Made by a program: the position numbers and the translations under genes
Shown: in pieces, positions 28,032 to 36,844 of the stretch
Numbering within the stretch: position 1 is the first letter of the stretch
Layout: every line of letters starts with the position of its first letter
DNA from: Chitinophagaceae bacterium
GTDB lineage: Bacteria; Bacteroidota; Bacteroidia; Chitinophagales; Chitinophagaceae
Length of the DNA stretch: 64,000 bases
Assembly: GCA_023957575.1 (NCBI GenBank)
Contig: JAMLGU010000007.1
Coordinates: 62,001-126,000 of the forward strand
Direction of reading: 5' to 3'
Notes under the pieces: model-generated
What the model was told of the DNA's origin: nothing
The model's input: the letters and a program-made list of their open reading frames with translations, nothing else
The model's database searches: none

Positions 28032-29672
28032 TTATTTATTTTTCTTGTAATAATTTACATCCCACAAGTCATATCTTTTTAATTGGGTTGACAAACGCTT
28101 CTGAAAGTCTTTATAATCCCTTTCGGCAGGCGTTGTCCACAGTACTTCACTCAATGCGGCACCTCTTGGAAAAAGCATATATTCAACTTTTGCAGGATTT
28201 TTCATGTATTCGGTCCACAAATTGGCTTGTCCACCCCAGATGTATTGCTTTTCATCATCTTTTAAAGAATTGGGAACGATACTCCAGGAATATACTTTTT
28301 CAATTGGTATATGCCATTTGTTGTTTGAAATGGTAACAGAATCATCATGCTTATCCTGCTGATAGTCGAAATAAACATAACTATTGGGAGTCATTATTAC
28401 TCTGTGTTTTTCCTTTGCAGCCGCTATACCTCCTTCTTCGCCGCGCCAACTCATTACTATTGCATTGGGTGCCAGGCCGCCCTCCAATATCTCGTCCCAG
28501 CCAATCAAAGACTTCCCTTTGCTGTTAAGGAACTTTTCCATTCTTTTAATCACATAGCTTTGAAGATAATGCTCGGCCTGATGGTTTTTATCGCCTTTGA
28601 TGCCTAATTCTTTTATTCTTTTTTGACAATTTGGACATCTTTGCCAGTGTTTTTTTGGACATTCATCAGCGCCTACGTGAAAATATTTTGAAGGGAAAAG
28701 AGGAATGACTTCATTCAGCACATCTTCCAGAAAACTGAAAGTAGATTCTTTTCCGGCACAGAATACATCATCAAAAACACCCCAGGTTTGTTGTACCTGT
28801 TTGCCTTCTCTCGGCCCGGCCCAGGGTGTATTTTTATCAATAGCTGTCGATTCTTCGGGGAAGCAACTCAGGTAGGGATAAGCCGCAATTGCCGCTGAAG
28901 CATGGCCGGGCATTTCTATTTCAGGTATTACTTCCACAAAACGTTTAGCTGCATAAGCCACAATGTCTTTTACTTCTTCCTGAGTGTAAAAGCCTCCGGT
29001 TCTGATGCCGTCATTTCCGGTGCCAGGGTAAGGTCCGATGATGGTGCCATTGCGCCAGCCGCCAACAGATGTGAGCTTCGGATACTTTTTGATTTCAATT
29101 CTCCACCCCTGGTCTTCGGTCAGATGCCAGTGGAAATAGTTCATTTTATGCAGCGCTATCAGGTCAATATATTTTTTGATAAAACTGATAGGCATGAAAT
29201 GACGACCTACATCAAGGTGTAAACCTCTGTAAGTGCGGTCAGGCGCATCATTTACCGTAACCGCAGGAATATTTAATACTTTAGATTTTTGTACGGGTAA
29301 CAGTTGAATTAGTGTTTGCACCCCGTAGAAGGTTCCGGTATTTGTTTCCCCATTGATAACGACAGCATTTTTATTGCTGGTCAGAGAATAGCCGTCTTTA
29401 TTGGCCGCTTTTGAATCTGTATTGAGAATAATGCCGGATTTGCCGGATTTTTTGATTTTTAGGTTTAGTCCGTAATAAGTATTCAGATAGTCTTTCAGAA
29501 ATTCGGCAGAAGCCATATTTGCACCATCTTTTATAATAATCGGCGTTTTTTTGTTTATTACAAACGAACCGGAATTTACCTGCAGTGATTTTGGCTTAGG
29601 GATAATATTGATATCCTGAGACTGAACCGAGCTAAATATGAACATCGTTAATAAAAGAAGTAAGTTACGCAT
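28032..29672 (-). CDS. Beta-N-acetylhexosaminidase, GH20
   Basis: Exported enzyme of 546 residues that removes terminal N-acetylglucosamine or N-acetylgalactosamine. Signal peptide ends SSVQSQ (about residue 19). The GH20b N-terminal domain covers about residues 22-140. The barrel begins RGLHLDVGRHFM, then NYFHWHLTEDQGWRIEIK, and the catalytic Asp-Glu pair is in YFHVGADECP (Asp336-Glu337). It lies upstream of the NagB/PIG-L fusion on the same strand, so the released sugar and its catabolic enzyme are likely co-expressed. Confidence 0.94.
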   Translation of the reverse strand: MRNLLLLLTMFIFSSVQSQDINIIPKPKSLQVNSGSFVINKKTPIIIKDGANMASAEFLKDYLNTYYGLNLKIKKSGKSGIILNTDSKAANKDGYSLTSNKNAVVINGETNTGTFYGVQTLIQLLPVQKSKVLNIPAVTVNDAPDRTYRGLHLDVGRHFMPISFIKKYIDLIALHKMNYFHWHLTEDQGWRIEIKKYPKLTSVGGWRNGTIIGPYPGTGNDGIRTGGFYTQEEVKDIVAYAAKRFVEVIPEIEMPGHASAAIAAYPYLSCFPEESTAIDKNTPWAGPREGKQVQQTWGVFDDVFCAGKESTFSFLEDVLNEVIPLFPSKYFHVGADECPKKHWQRCPNCQKRIKELGIKGDKNHQAEHYLQSYVIKRMEKFLNSKGKSLIGWDEILEGGLAPNAIVMSWRGEEGGIAAAKEKHRVIMTPNSYVYFDYQQDKHDDSVTISNNKWHIPIEKVYSWSIVPNSLKDDEKQYIWGGQANLWTEYMKNPAKVEYMLFPRGAALSEVLWTTPAERDYKDFQKRLSTQLKRYDLWDVNYYKKNK

Positions 29673-29808
29673 GACATTAAATTGTTAGTGAATTTTTAAA
29701 GGTAGCAAGTTAATCATTTCTGCTCATTAAATAAGGCTTATTTTCGTGCAAACGATTGAATTTTTTGAAAATAAAAATGTTCTGTTCAGATAACCTAATT
29801 TTGTCTCT

Positions 29809-30279
29809 ATGCTGAGCAATAAGAACCTGGTTGAGACATTTTTTCAGAGCATGGGAAGAGGTGATTTTCGCACTTTAAATGCTTGTTATTCGCATGATAT
29901 TATTTATAGCGACCCTATTTTCGGGTTATTAAAGGGTGATGATGTAAGAATGATGTGGCAAATGTTGCTGGAGGGCGCTAAGGATATATCGGTAAAAATT
30001 CTGGAGATTGAAGATGTTGATGAGGAATACATAACCTGCCGCTACAGCATCAGTTATTTTTTTGAACCAACAGGTAGAACCATCAGTAACCTGCCCAAGG
30101 CGTTTATGAGAATTAAGGATGAAAAAATTATTGAACACAGCGATGGCTACAGGCTCAGTACTTTTATTGCCAATGCCTATGGACTAAAAGGACAAGTTCT
30201 GGGCTGGTCCGGATTTATGAAAAAAAGTGTACAAAGAAGATACAGGAATCTGCTGACTCAGTTTATTAATATGTTCTAA
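29809..30279 (+). CDS. SnoaL/NTF2-like domain protein
   Basis: 156-residue protein with the cone-shaped NTF2-like pattern: FFQSMGRGDFRTLNACYSHD, then YSDPIFGLLKGDDVRMMWQM and strands ITCRYSISYFFEPTGR. Such proteins bind or isomerise small molecules; no specific function is visible. The gene has a -7-like TAATTTTG (29796-29803) just before its ATG, so it may be nearly leaderless. Its stop overlaps the stop region of the convergent FMN reductase gene by 4 bases. Confidence 0.75.
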   Translation: MLSNKNLVETFFQSMGRGDFRTLNACYSHDIIYSDPIFGLLKGDDVRMMWQMLLEGAKDISVKILEIEDVDEEYITCRYSISYFFEPTGRTISNLPKAFMRIKDEKIIEHSDGYRLSTFIANAYGLKGQVLGWSGFMKKSVQRRYRNLLTQFINMF

Positions 30280-30824
30280 CAGTTCTTAGCTATTTTTTCC
30301 GCCAGCCATAAAAATTCCGCAACAAAATTGTGAATATTATTATAGAAATTTTCATCTATCAGGTTGCCATGAATGTCAAATTTCTGATCAGCCTTTGGAA
30401 CCAGCAACAACTGTGGCGATGCTATGCAAAACATAGCTGCTGATAAAAGAATCATTTGCTGCGCACATCTCATGCCTCCCAGCGCTCCTGTGGATACTGC
30501 CACTAAGCCAACGGGCTTATGCAATTGTTTGGGAAAATGGTCAATTAAGTTTTTCATGGCGGGTGAGTAGCTGCCGTTAAACTCCGGCGAAACCCAAATA
30601 AAAGCGTTAGCGCCAAACATTCTTTCTGCAAGAGGCTTAAACTCATACTGCGTCATTTCTACCGATTTGAAAACAGTCTGTAATGGCGGAAGCTGAAATT
30701 CTCTGCAATCAATCAGTCCCACCTCATGTTTGGTTGTTTCTTGCAACCATTTTTGTAATGCCAGGGCCGCCCTTACCGATATACTTTCTTTTCTGGGGCT
30801 TCCCGAAATTATTTCAATTCTCAT
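30276..30824 (-). CDS. NADPH-dependent FMN reductase family protein
   Basis: Flavodoxin-fold reductase of 182 residues. The phosphate-binding loop is IISGSPRKESISVRAA, and the second flavin segment is FIWVSPEFNGSYSPAMKNLIDHF, both standard for the FMN_red family. VGLVAVSTGALGGMRC follows. Substrate (quinone, azo compound, chromate) is not predictable. It is convergent with the NTF2-like gene with a 4-base overlap. Confidence 0.88.
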   Translation of the reverse strand: MRIEIISGSPRKESISVRAALALQKWLQETTKHEVGLIDCREFQLPPLQTVFKSVEMTQYEFKPLAERMFGANAFIWVSPEFNGSYSPAMKNLIDHFPKQLHKPVGLVAVSTGALGGMRCAQQMILLSAAMFCIASPQLLLVPKADQKFDIHGNLIDENFYNNIHNFVAEFLWLAEKIAKNC

Positions 30825-30958
30825 TCAGTTCGATAATTTTATTCTGTAGCAAACATAATAATATTTTGTTCTGAGACATTATTTTTTAACTAACATTTTT
30901 TCATCATTTATTGAGTTTGCTTATGATTTAAATATTAATTTCGTTATAAATCCTTTTT

Positions 30959-31990
30959 ATGCTAAATAGAAAACGTTTTTTGCAGATAGCTTCTTTGACC
31001 GGTGTGTCTTCTGTATTTTTCAATTCGCTGAACGGTCAAAAGATTAAACCCATGCTCAATAATCCTGTAGTAATATCTACCTGGGATCAGGGTATTGCTG
31101 CCAACAAAGGCGCTTGGGAAGTATTGAAAAATGGCGGGTCTGCATTAGATGCTGTTGAAAAAGGAGTGATGGTTACAGAATCTGAACCAAATTGTTGCGT
31201 GGGATTGCAGGCCAATCCGGACAGGGATGGCTTTGTAACGCTCGATGCCAGCATTATGGATCACCAATATAATTGCGGCAGTGTGGGTTTTTTGGAAAGA
31301 ATAAAACATCCGATATCCGTTGCGCGGCGTGTGATGGAAAAAACGCCGCATGTAATGTTAGTGGGGCAGGGAGCGCAGCAGTTTGCAGTAGCCGAGGGTT
31401 TCCCATTGGAACCTGAGGTATTGTCTGGGGAAGCCCGGAAAGCTTATGACGATTGGTTAAAAAACTCTCATTATGAACCGCAGATAAACCGGGAAAATAT
31501 CCAGAATAAAGGACACGGCCCTTTTGCTCCCGCTAAATATGACGATGGTAGCTGGAATCACGATACAATCGGGATGCTGGCTATGGATGTCAAAGGAAAC
31601 CTGAGTGGTAGTTGTACCACCAGTGGTATGGGTTTCAAAATACGTGGAAGGTTGGGCGATTCACCCATTATTGGCGCAGGCCTGTATGTGGACAATGAAG
31701 TGGGCGCTTGCGTAGCCACCGGTCAGGGTGAAGATATTATCAGAGTGGCAGGCTCTCATAGCGTGGTGGAGATGATGCGTCAGGGACACAATCCTGAAAC
31801 AGCCTGTAGAAAAATTATAGAAAGGATTGTAAAGATAAAAGGAGCAGATGCCAAAAAAATTCAGGTAGCCTTTATAGCCATTAATAAACAAGGAGTAATC
31901 GGCACTTTTGCCATCCATAAAGGCTTTAGCTATGCACTGAAAAATAAGGCTACCGAAAAATTGGTAAATGCGAAAAGCATTTTCAGGTAA
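30959..31990 (+). CDS. N4-(beta-N-acetylglucosaminyl)-L-asparaginase
   Basis: Cleaves the GlcNAc-asparagine link left after N-glycan trimming. 343 residues, Ntn-hydrolase made as a proprotein. The N-terminus MLNRKRFLQIASLTG with a hydrophobic run looks like a signal (possibly Tat-like, though without twin Arg). The autocatalytic nucleophile Thr is in WNHDTIGMLAMD (Thr203), followed by GSCTTSGMGFKIRGRLGDSP and GIGAGLYVDNEVG-type substrate-binding segments. Its presence with GH33, GH29 and GH20 points to use of N-glycoproteins. Confidence 0.92.
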   Translation: MLNRKRFLQIASLTGVSSVFFNSLNGQKIKPMLNNPVVISTWDQGIAANKGAWEVLKNGGSALDAVEKGVMVTESEPNCCVGLQANPDRDGFVTLDASIMDHQYNCGSVGFLERIKHPISVARRVMEKTPHVMLVGQGAQQFAVAEGFPLEPEVLSGEARKAYDDWLKNSHYEPQINRENIQNKGHGPFAPAKYDDGSWNHDTIGMLAMDVKGNLSGSCTTSGMGFKIRGRLGDSPIIGAGLYVDNEVGACVATGQGEDIIRVAGSHSVVEMMRQGHNPETACRKIIERIVKIKGADAKKIQVAFIAINKQGVIGTFAIHKGFSYALKNKATEKLVNAKSIFR

Positions 31991-32075
31991 TAGGCTGTAG
32001 GCTATAAGCAGAAGGCTTTTACATCAATGAAATTTTGAAAAATAATTGTAAGTACTTTAATAGAAATCATCAATC

Positions 32076-32801
32076 ATGTTAATCGAAATAGCTACTACCG
32101 ATTTTGAATCTACCCGGCAGGCTGTGGCCGGCGGCGCCGACAGGATAGAGCTTTGCGCCAATCTGGGCGAAGGCGGTACCACCCAATCCTACGGAGTAAT
32201 AAAAAACTGCCGCGAAAATTTTGATGTAAAAATATATCCCATTATCAGGGTACGTGGCGGAGATTTTCTTTATACCGATGAGGAATATCAATGTATGTAT
32301 GATGATGCCATGATGTGCAAAGAGGTGGGTTGCGATGGTGTGGTAATTGGTTTTTTGAAAAAGGACGGAACGATTGATATGGAGCGTACTGCAAAAATTG
32401 TAAAAGATGTGTATCCCTTGGGCATAACCTTTCATCGCGCTTTCGACAGATGTAAGGATCCGTTTGAAGCGTTGGAACAGCTGATTGAAGTCGGCTGCGA
32501 AAGAATACTCACCAGTGGCCAAATGCGTACTGCACCGGAAGGAGTGTCGTTAATCACCCAATTGCAACAACAAGCCAATAACAAAATTATCATTATGCCC
32601 GGCAGCGGCGTAAGAAGCAATAATATCCGCCAACTGGCAGATGCTACGGGCTGCACCGAGTTTCACACATCATTGCGTGAACTGGTTTATAGCGAAATGG
32701 ATTTTATTACGCCTGCCTTTAAAGATGACCCCGAAAACAATCATTACAGCGTAAATGCTGAAAAGGTAAGAGCGTTGAGGCGTTCTTTGGAAAATGGCTG
32801 A
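32076..32801 (+). CDS. cutC: CutC family protein
   Basis: Cytoplasmic TIM-barrel protein of 241 residues named for a copper-homeostasis link in E. coli; the molecular role is unsettled. The segments GADRIELCANLGEGGTTQSY, FHRAFDRCKDPFEALEQL and ILTSGQMRTAPEG and the late EFHTSLRE are characteristic. It follows the glycosylasparaginase gene on the same strand by 85 bases and may be co-transcribed. Confidence 0.92.
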   Translation: MLIEIATTDFESTRQAVAGGADRIELCANLGEGGTTQSYGVIKNCRENFDVKIYPIIRVRGGDFLYTDEEYQCMYDDAMMCKEVGCDGVVIGFLKKDGTIDMERTAKIVKDVYPLGITFHRAFDRCKDPFEALEQLIEVGCERILTSGQMRTAPEGVSLITQLQQQANNKIIIMPGSGVRSNNIRQLADATGCTEFHTSLRELVYSEMDFITPAFKDDPENNHYSVNAEKVRALRRSLENG

Positions 32802-32806
32802 TTAAC

Positions 32807-33859
32807 TTACTGATTCAGTTTCTTGCAGATTTTACTCACAATGGCAGGGCCTTCATAAATAAAACCCGTCCAAACCTGAACCAAAGAGGCACCGGCTTTT
32901 AATTTCTCTCTGGCATCTCTGGCATTAAAAATACCCCCCGATGCGATTATGGGAACCTGACCATTTGTTTTTTCGAAAATGTATTTTACAATAGCCGTAC
33001 TTTTTTCAGTAACCGGCTTCCCGCTCAACCCTCCTGCACCTATTTTTTCTACTTCTTCTGCCGGAGTGATTAATCCTTCTCTGGAAATAGTGGTATTGCT
33101 GATGATGATGCCATCCAATTTTATTTCGAGCGCCAGATCAATAACATCATCTAATTGTGCCGGAGTAAGGTCGGGAGCTATCTTGAGCAAAACGGGTTTG
33201 GCCACTGCCTTTCCATTATTCATCATGGCAAGGTTGAGCAATATTTTTTTCAATGAGTCTTTTTCTTGCAACTCCCGTAAGCCGGGCGTATTGGGGCTGC
33301 TCACATTTACGGCAAAATAATCTACATAAGGATGCAGCTTATTGAAGCAGATGGCATAATCGTTCCAGGCTTCTTCGTTGGTGGTAACTTTATTTTTACC
33401 AATATTTCCGCCAATAATCATAGGAAGCTTTTTGTTTTGCCGTCCTTCCTTTTCGCGCCAGTTTTTCAACCTTTCGGCAATTACATCAGCGCCATCATTG
33501 TTAAATCCCATTCGGTTAACCAGCGCTTTGTCCTTTGGCAGTCTGAAAAGACGGGGTTTTTCATTGCCTGCCTGTGCCAAAGGCGTAACGGTGCCAATTT
33601 CTACAAATCCAAAGCCCAATGCCTCTAATTCATTCAGATAAGCAGCATTTTTATCAAAACCGGCTCCAAGTCCCACAGGATTTCTGAAATTCATGTTCAA
33701 AAATCTCACCTTCAGATTCTTGCCTTTGGGCGTTAAGAAAAAGGTCAAAATATTTTTCCCAAAAGGAATTTTGGCAAGAATTCGTAAATAATTCATTGCA
33801 AAATGATGGACTGCCTCGGGGTCGAAGAGAAAAAATATTTTTCGAAATAACTGATACAT
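32807..33859 (-). CDS. pyrD: Dihydroorotate dehydrogenase (quinone), class 2
   Basis: Fourth step of pyrimidine synthesis at the inner membrane, electrons to quinone. 350 residues. The N-terminal amphipathic helix (about 1-40) precedes GLGAGFDKNA, then NVSSPNTPGLRELQ with the catalytic Ser region, and the FMN phosphate site ASGGIFNARDAREKLKAGAS and VQVWTGFIYEGP. The extra N-terminal helix and catalytic Ser mark class 2. It is convergent with cutC with 5 bases between stops. Confidence 0.95.
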   Translation of the reverse strand: MYQLFRKIFFLFDPEAVHHFAMNYLRILAKIPFGKNILTFFLTPKGKNLKVRFLNMNFRNPVGLGAGFDKNAAYLNELEALGFGFVEIGTVTPLAQAGNEKPRLFRLPKDKALVNRMGFNNDGADVIAERLKNWREKEGRQNKKLPMIIGGNIGKNKVTTNEEAWNDYAICFNKLHPYVDYFAVNVSSPNTPGLRELQEKDSLKKILLNLAMMNNGKAVAKPVLLKIAPDLTPAQLDDVIDLALEIKLDGIIISNTTISREGLITPAEEVEKIGAGGLSGKPVTEKSTAIVKYIFEKTNGQVPIIASGGIFNARDAREKLKAGASLVQVWTGFIYEGPAIVSKICKKLNQ

Positions 33860-33967
33860 ATCTGCAAAGATAAAAGAAGTTGAAAACCATTTTGGAAGAA
33901 ATAAAAGGCTTTATTATATTTGGAGATAAAAGTTGTTTATGCAACTTAAAAAAACTTTAAAAAATTA

Positions 33968-35149
33968 ATGATGCAGGAAGCCTATATTGTAGCAGGATAC
34001 AGAACAGCAGTTGCCAAAGCCAAAAGAGGCGGTTTCAGGTTTTATCGCCCTGATGATTTGGCAATAGAAGTAATTAAGGGTTTAATGGCCTCGGTACCCG
34101 AACTGGAGCCAAGCCGTATTGACGACGTACTGGTGGGCAATGCCGTACCCGAAGCGGAACAGGGCTTGCAGGTGGGCAGAATTATTGCTGCAAGGGCTTT
34201 AGGCATCCAAACTCCCGGAGCCACCATCAATCGTTATTGTGCTTCGGGCTTAGAAACTATTGCTATCGCCACTGCTAAAATCAGGGCGGGGCATGCAGAA
34301 TGTATCATCGCCGGTGGCACCGAGAGCATGAGCTTAGTACCTTCCTCTGGCTGGAAAACGGTTCCTGCATATTCCATTGCAACCGATGAGCCGGATTATT
34401 ATCTCAACATGGGACTTACTGCCGAAGCCGTTTCAAAAGAGTATAATGTGAGCCGTGAGCAGCAGGATGAATATAGCTATCACTCTCACCAAAAAGCGAT
34501 TCATGCCATCCAAAACGGCTATTTCAAGGAGGGAATTTTACCTATCAATGTAGAAGAAGTTTATTTGGATGCAAAGAATAAACGACAGATAAAACAATAT
34601 GTGATAGACACAGACGAAGGACCTCGGTCAGACACTTCGTTGGAGGCGTTGGCAAAGCTTAAACCTGCATTTGCAGCCAATGGCACTGTCACTGCCGGAA
34701 ATTCTTCTCAGATGAGTGATGGCGCTGCCTTTGTGATTGTGATGGGCGAAAAAATGATGAAAGAACTTGAGTTGAAACCCTTGGGAAGATTAGTTGCCTG
34801 CGCTTCGGCAGGAGTGCATCCGCGCATCATGGGCATTGGCCCAGTGGCTGCTATTCCAAAAGCATTGAGGCAGGCAGATATGAGCCTTAATGAAATAGAC
34901 CTGATAGAACTGAATGAAGCATTTGCGGCGCAAACAATAGCGGTAATCCGCGAAGCAAAATTAAATCCTGATATTGTTAATATTAATGGTGGCGCTATTG
35001 CTTTAGGACATCCGCTGGGTTGTACGGGAGCTAAGTTAACCATTCAGGTTCTTCATGATTTGAACCGATTGAATAAGTGTTACGGATTGGTAACTGCCTG
35101 CGTGGGCGGCGGCCAGGGTATTGCAGGCATTATAGAGAAATGTTTTTAA
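33968..35149 (+). CDS. Acetyl-CoA C-acyltransferase (thiolase)
   Basis: Thiolase of 393 residues, acting in fatty-acid beta-oxidation or acetoacetyl-CoA formation. The acylated Cys is in NRYCASGLETIAIA (Cys91), the His in GGAIALGHPLGCTGAKL, and the second Cys in ACVGGGQG. No other beta-oxidation gene adjoins it, so the direction of the reaction is open. The start ATG ATG CAG allows either of two adjacent Met codons. Confidence 0.92.
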   Translation: MMQEAYIVAGYRTAVAKAKRGGFRFYRPDDLAIEVIKGLMASVPELEPSRIDDVLVGNAVPEAEQGLQVGRIIAARALGIQTPGATINRYCASGLETIAIATAKIRAGHAECIIAGGTESMSLVPSSGWKTVPAYSIATDEPDYYLNMGLTAEAVSKEYNVSREQQDEYSYHSHQKAIHAIQNGYFKEGILPINVEEVYLDAKNKRQIKQYVIDTDEGPRSDTSLEALAKLKPAFAANGTVTAGNSSQMSDGAAFVIVMGEKMMKELELKPLGRLVACASAGVHPRIMGIGPVAAIPKALRQADMSLNEIDLIELNEAFAAQTIAVIREAKLNPDIVNINGGAIALGHPLGCTGAKLTIQVLHDLNRLNKCYGLVTACVGGGQGIAGIIEKCF

Positions 35150-35186
35150 GTAGGAATAATACATTATTCTTAATAATTACTTAATC

Positions 35187-35887
35187 ATGATAGCGCAAGC
35201 CCATTCATTTGTTCACATGCTTTTTATAAGCATCATCGCCTTGTTTCCTGTGGTCAATCCTTTTGGCTCTGCATTGATTGTAAGCCCTTACCTTTCACAA
35301 CTTTCAGAACCTGATAAAAAAGCATCGGTAAAAAAATAACAATATATGCTTTTTTTATTTGCATTGTCTTTTTACTGGGCGGTCATTGGATTCTTGAGCT
35401 TTTTGGCATATCGGTTCCGGTGATTCAACTGGCTGGTGGTATCATGATTTGCAAAATGGGCTGGGACTCTCTTTCAGCAGGAACAGACAATCCTACCGAA
35501 AAAGATGATGTAAAAGATTATTCAAAAACTAATAGTGGAGAAAATATAAAAGACAGGCTTTTTTATCCGCTTACATTCCCGATAACTACAGGAGCGGGTA
35601 CCATATCGGTGCTTTTTACTTTAAGCGCCCATAGCTCCAGCACTAACTGGATCAGCTACTCGGTAAATACAATGGCTGTACTAACGGCAATAGTAGTGAT
35701 GTGTATTTTGGTATATATTTTTTATGGGAACACCAAAATCATTATTAACAAACTGGGTAGTAACGGACAGGTTATTGCCAACAGGATTATTGCATTTTTA
35801 ATATTTTGCGTGGGCTTACAAATTGCTGTTACCGGAATAAAAAGCCTTTTCCCAATTGCAACCACACTAAAAGGCATCGTCAATTAA
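35187..35887 (+). pseudogene. MarC family membrane protein, frameshifted
   Basis: Integral-membrane protein of the MarC family (about 233 residues if intact, six helices). The first frame runs from ATG 35187 to a TAA at 35337 (MIAQAHSFVHMLFISIIALF, then PVVNPFGSALIVSPYLSQL). The second frame continues immediately with KITIYAFFICIVFLLGGHW and ends at 35887. The switch falls in a run of seven A at 35330-35336; eight A would keep one frame through to the end. So one base is missing, by real mutation or by sequencing error in the run. The function of MarC proteins is unknown. Confidence 0.85.
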
Positions 35888-36028
35888 ATTACACGGCTAA
35901 TTTTGCTATCAGACAGGTATAAAAAATCATCCGGTTTTTTAAAATTTCCTTAAAGATTATCCATTTTGACTAAACTATTAATAATCATTAGTAGCTTTAT
36001 ATCCAATTTTAATCCTAAAAACTGATAA

Positions 36029-36421
36029 ATGAAAACGAAAATTTTCACCACTCCCCGTGTGCTCGCATTGGGTGTTATTAGCCTTGTAATTGTAGGTTTT
36101 AGCTCCTGCGCCCCGGTTTATTATCCTTATGATGACTATTATGGATATTACCCAAATTATTATTACTCCCCCGGCTATTACGGGTATAGCTACTATTACC
36201 CTCGTGTTCGCCACAGCGTTTTTGTAAACAGGCGATACGAACCCAGAAGGTATGATGCAAGGCGCAGCAATACCAGTCCAAGGGTTTTTAGAAATGATAC
36301 CCGAAGTAATATAAGAACTCCACAGCGTAGTGCACCATCAATAAGAAATGTGGCACCGTCAAGAGGCAGTGGCAGCATTGGCCGTTCAGGTAGAAGCAGT
36401 AGCCCTGCAAGAGGAAGATAA
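36029..36421 (+). CDS. Tyr-rich and Arg/Ser-rich small lipoprotein
   Basis: 130-residue exported protein of no named family. A signal helix ends VGFSSCAP, with the lipid-anchored Cys near residue 28. Residues about 30-60 are dominated by Tyr, Pro and Gly (DDYYGYYPNYYYSPGYYGY); the rest is rich in Arg and Ser (SGRSSSPARGR at the end). This is a low-complexity, basic, surface-type protein. A terminator follows at 36468. Start is clear from the signal peptide. Confidence 0.8.
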   Translation: MKTKIFTTPRVLALGVISLVIVGFSSCAPVYYPYDDYYGYYPNYYYSPGYYGYSYYYPRVRHSVFVNRRYEPRRYDARRSNTSPRVFRNDTRSNIRTPQRSAPSIRNVAPSRGSGSIGRSGRSSSPARGR

Positions 36422-36467
36422 CAATTATTGCCAAACGGGCTAATCTTCCTTTGATCAATAATATTGG

Positions 36468-36513
36468 AAGCCTGTCGAATCTGTAAGATGCATAGATGCG
36501 GCAGGCTTTTTTT
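36468..36513 (+). terminator. Terminator after the Tyr-rich lipoprotein gene
   Basis: AAGCCTGTCG at 36468-36477 pairs with CGGCAGGCTT (one G-T pair), with a loop of about 21 bases, and is followed by a T-run. Confidence 0.75.
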
Positions 36514-36844
36514 GCATTGCTGAAGAATGTATTGGAAATTTAGTAACCATCCTTGCCAATAGTAATTTTGTAGCCCCCAAAAAAGACAAATACTAGTCCT
36601 GCCCTAAACAAAACAGAAGCAATTACGATATTAGTTCAAGTTGAAATCTATTTTACAAAAGAGAAAAAAAGTCTTTTTATGATTTAGACTAATTCACATT
36701 ATACTTAATTATATATATTGTTTTTTACAAAATATATCAATAATTATAGCATTTGTTGAAATATTTTACAATATTTTTAAAATTTTTTGTAAATAATTTG
36801 GTGATTATTTTTCAAAAACCATATTTTTACATAAAATTAATAAA
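36514..36844. other. AT-rich leader of glnN
   Basis: No gene seen. The 331 bases are very AT-rich and must contain the glnN promoter. Several TTTG and TATA-like boxes occur but none forms a convincing -33/-7 pair, so I do not mark one. Confidence 0.5.
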
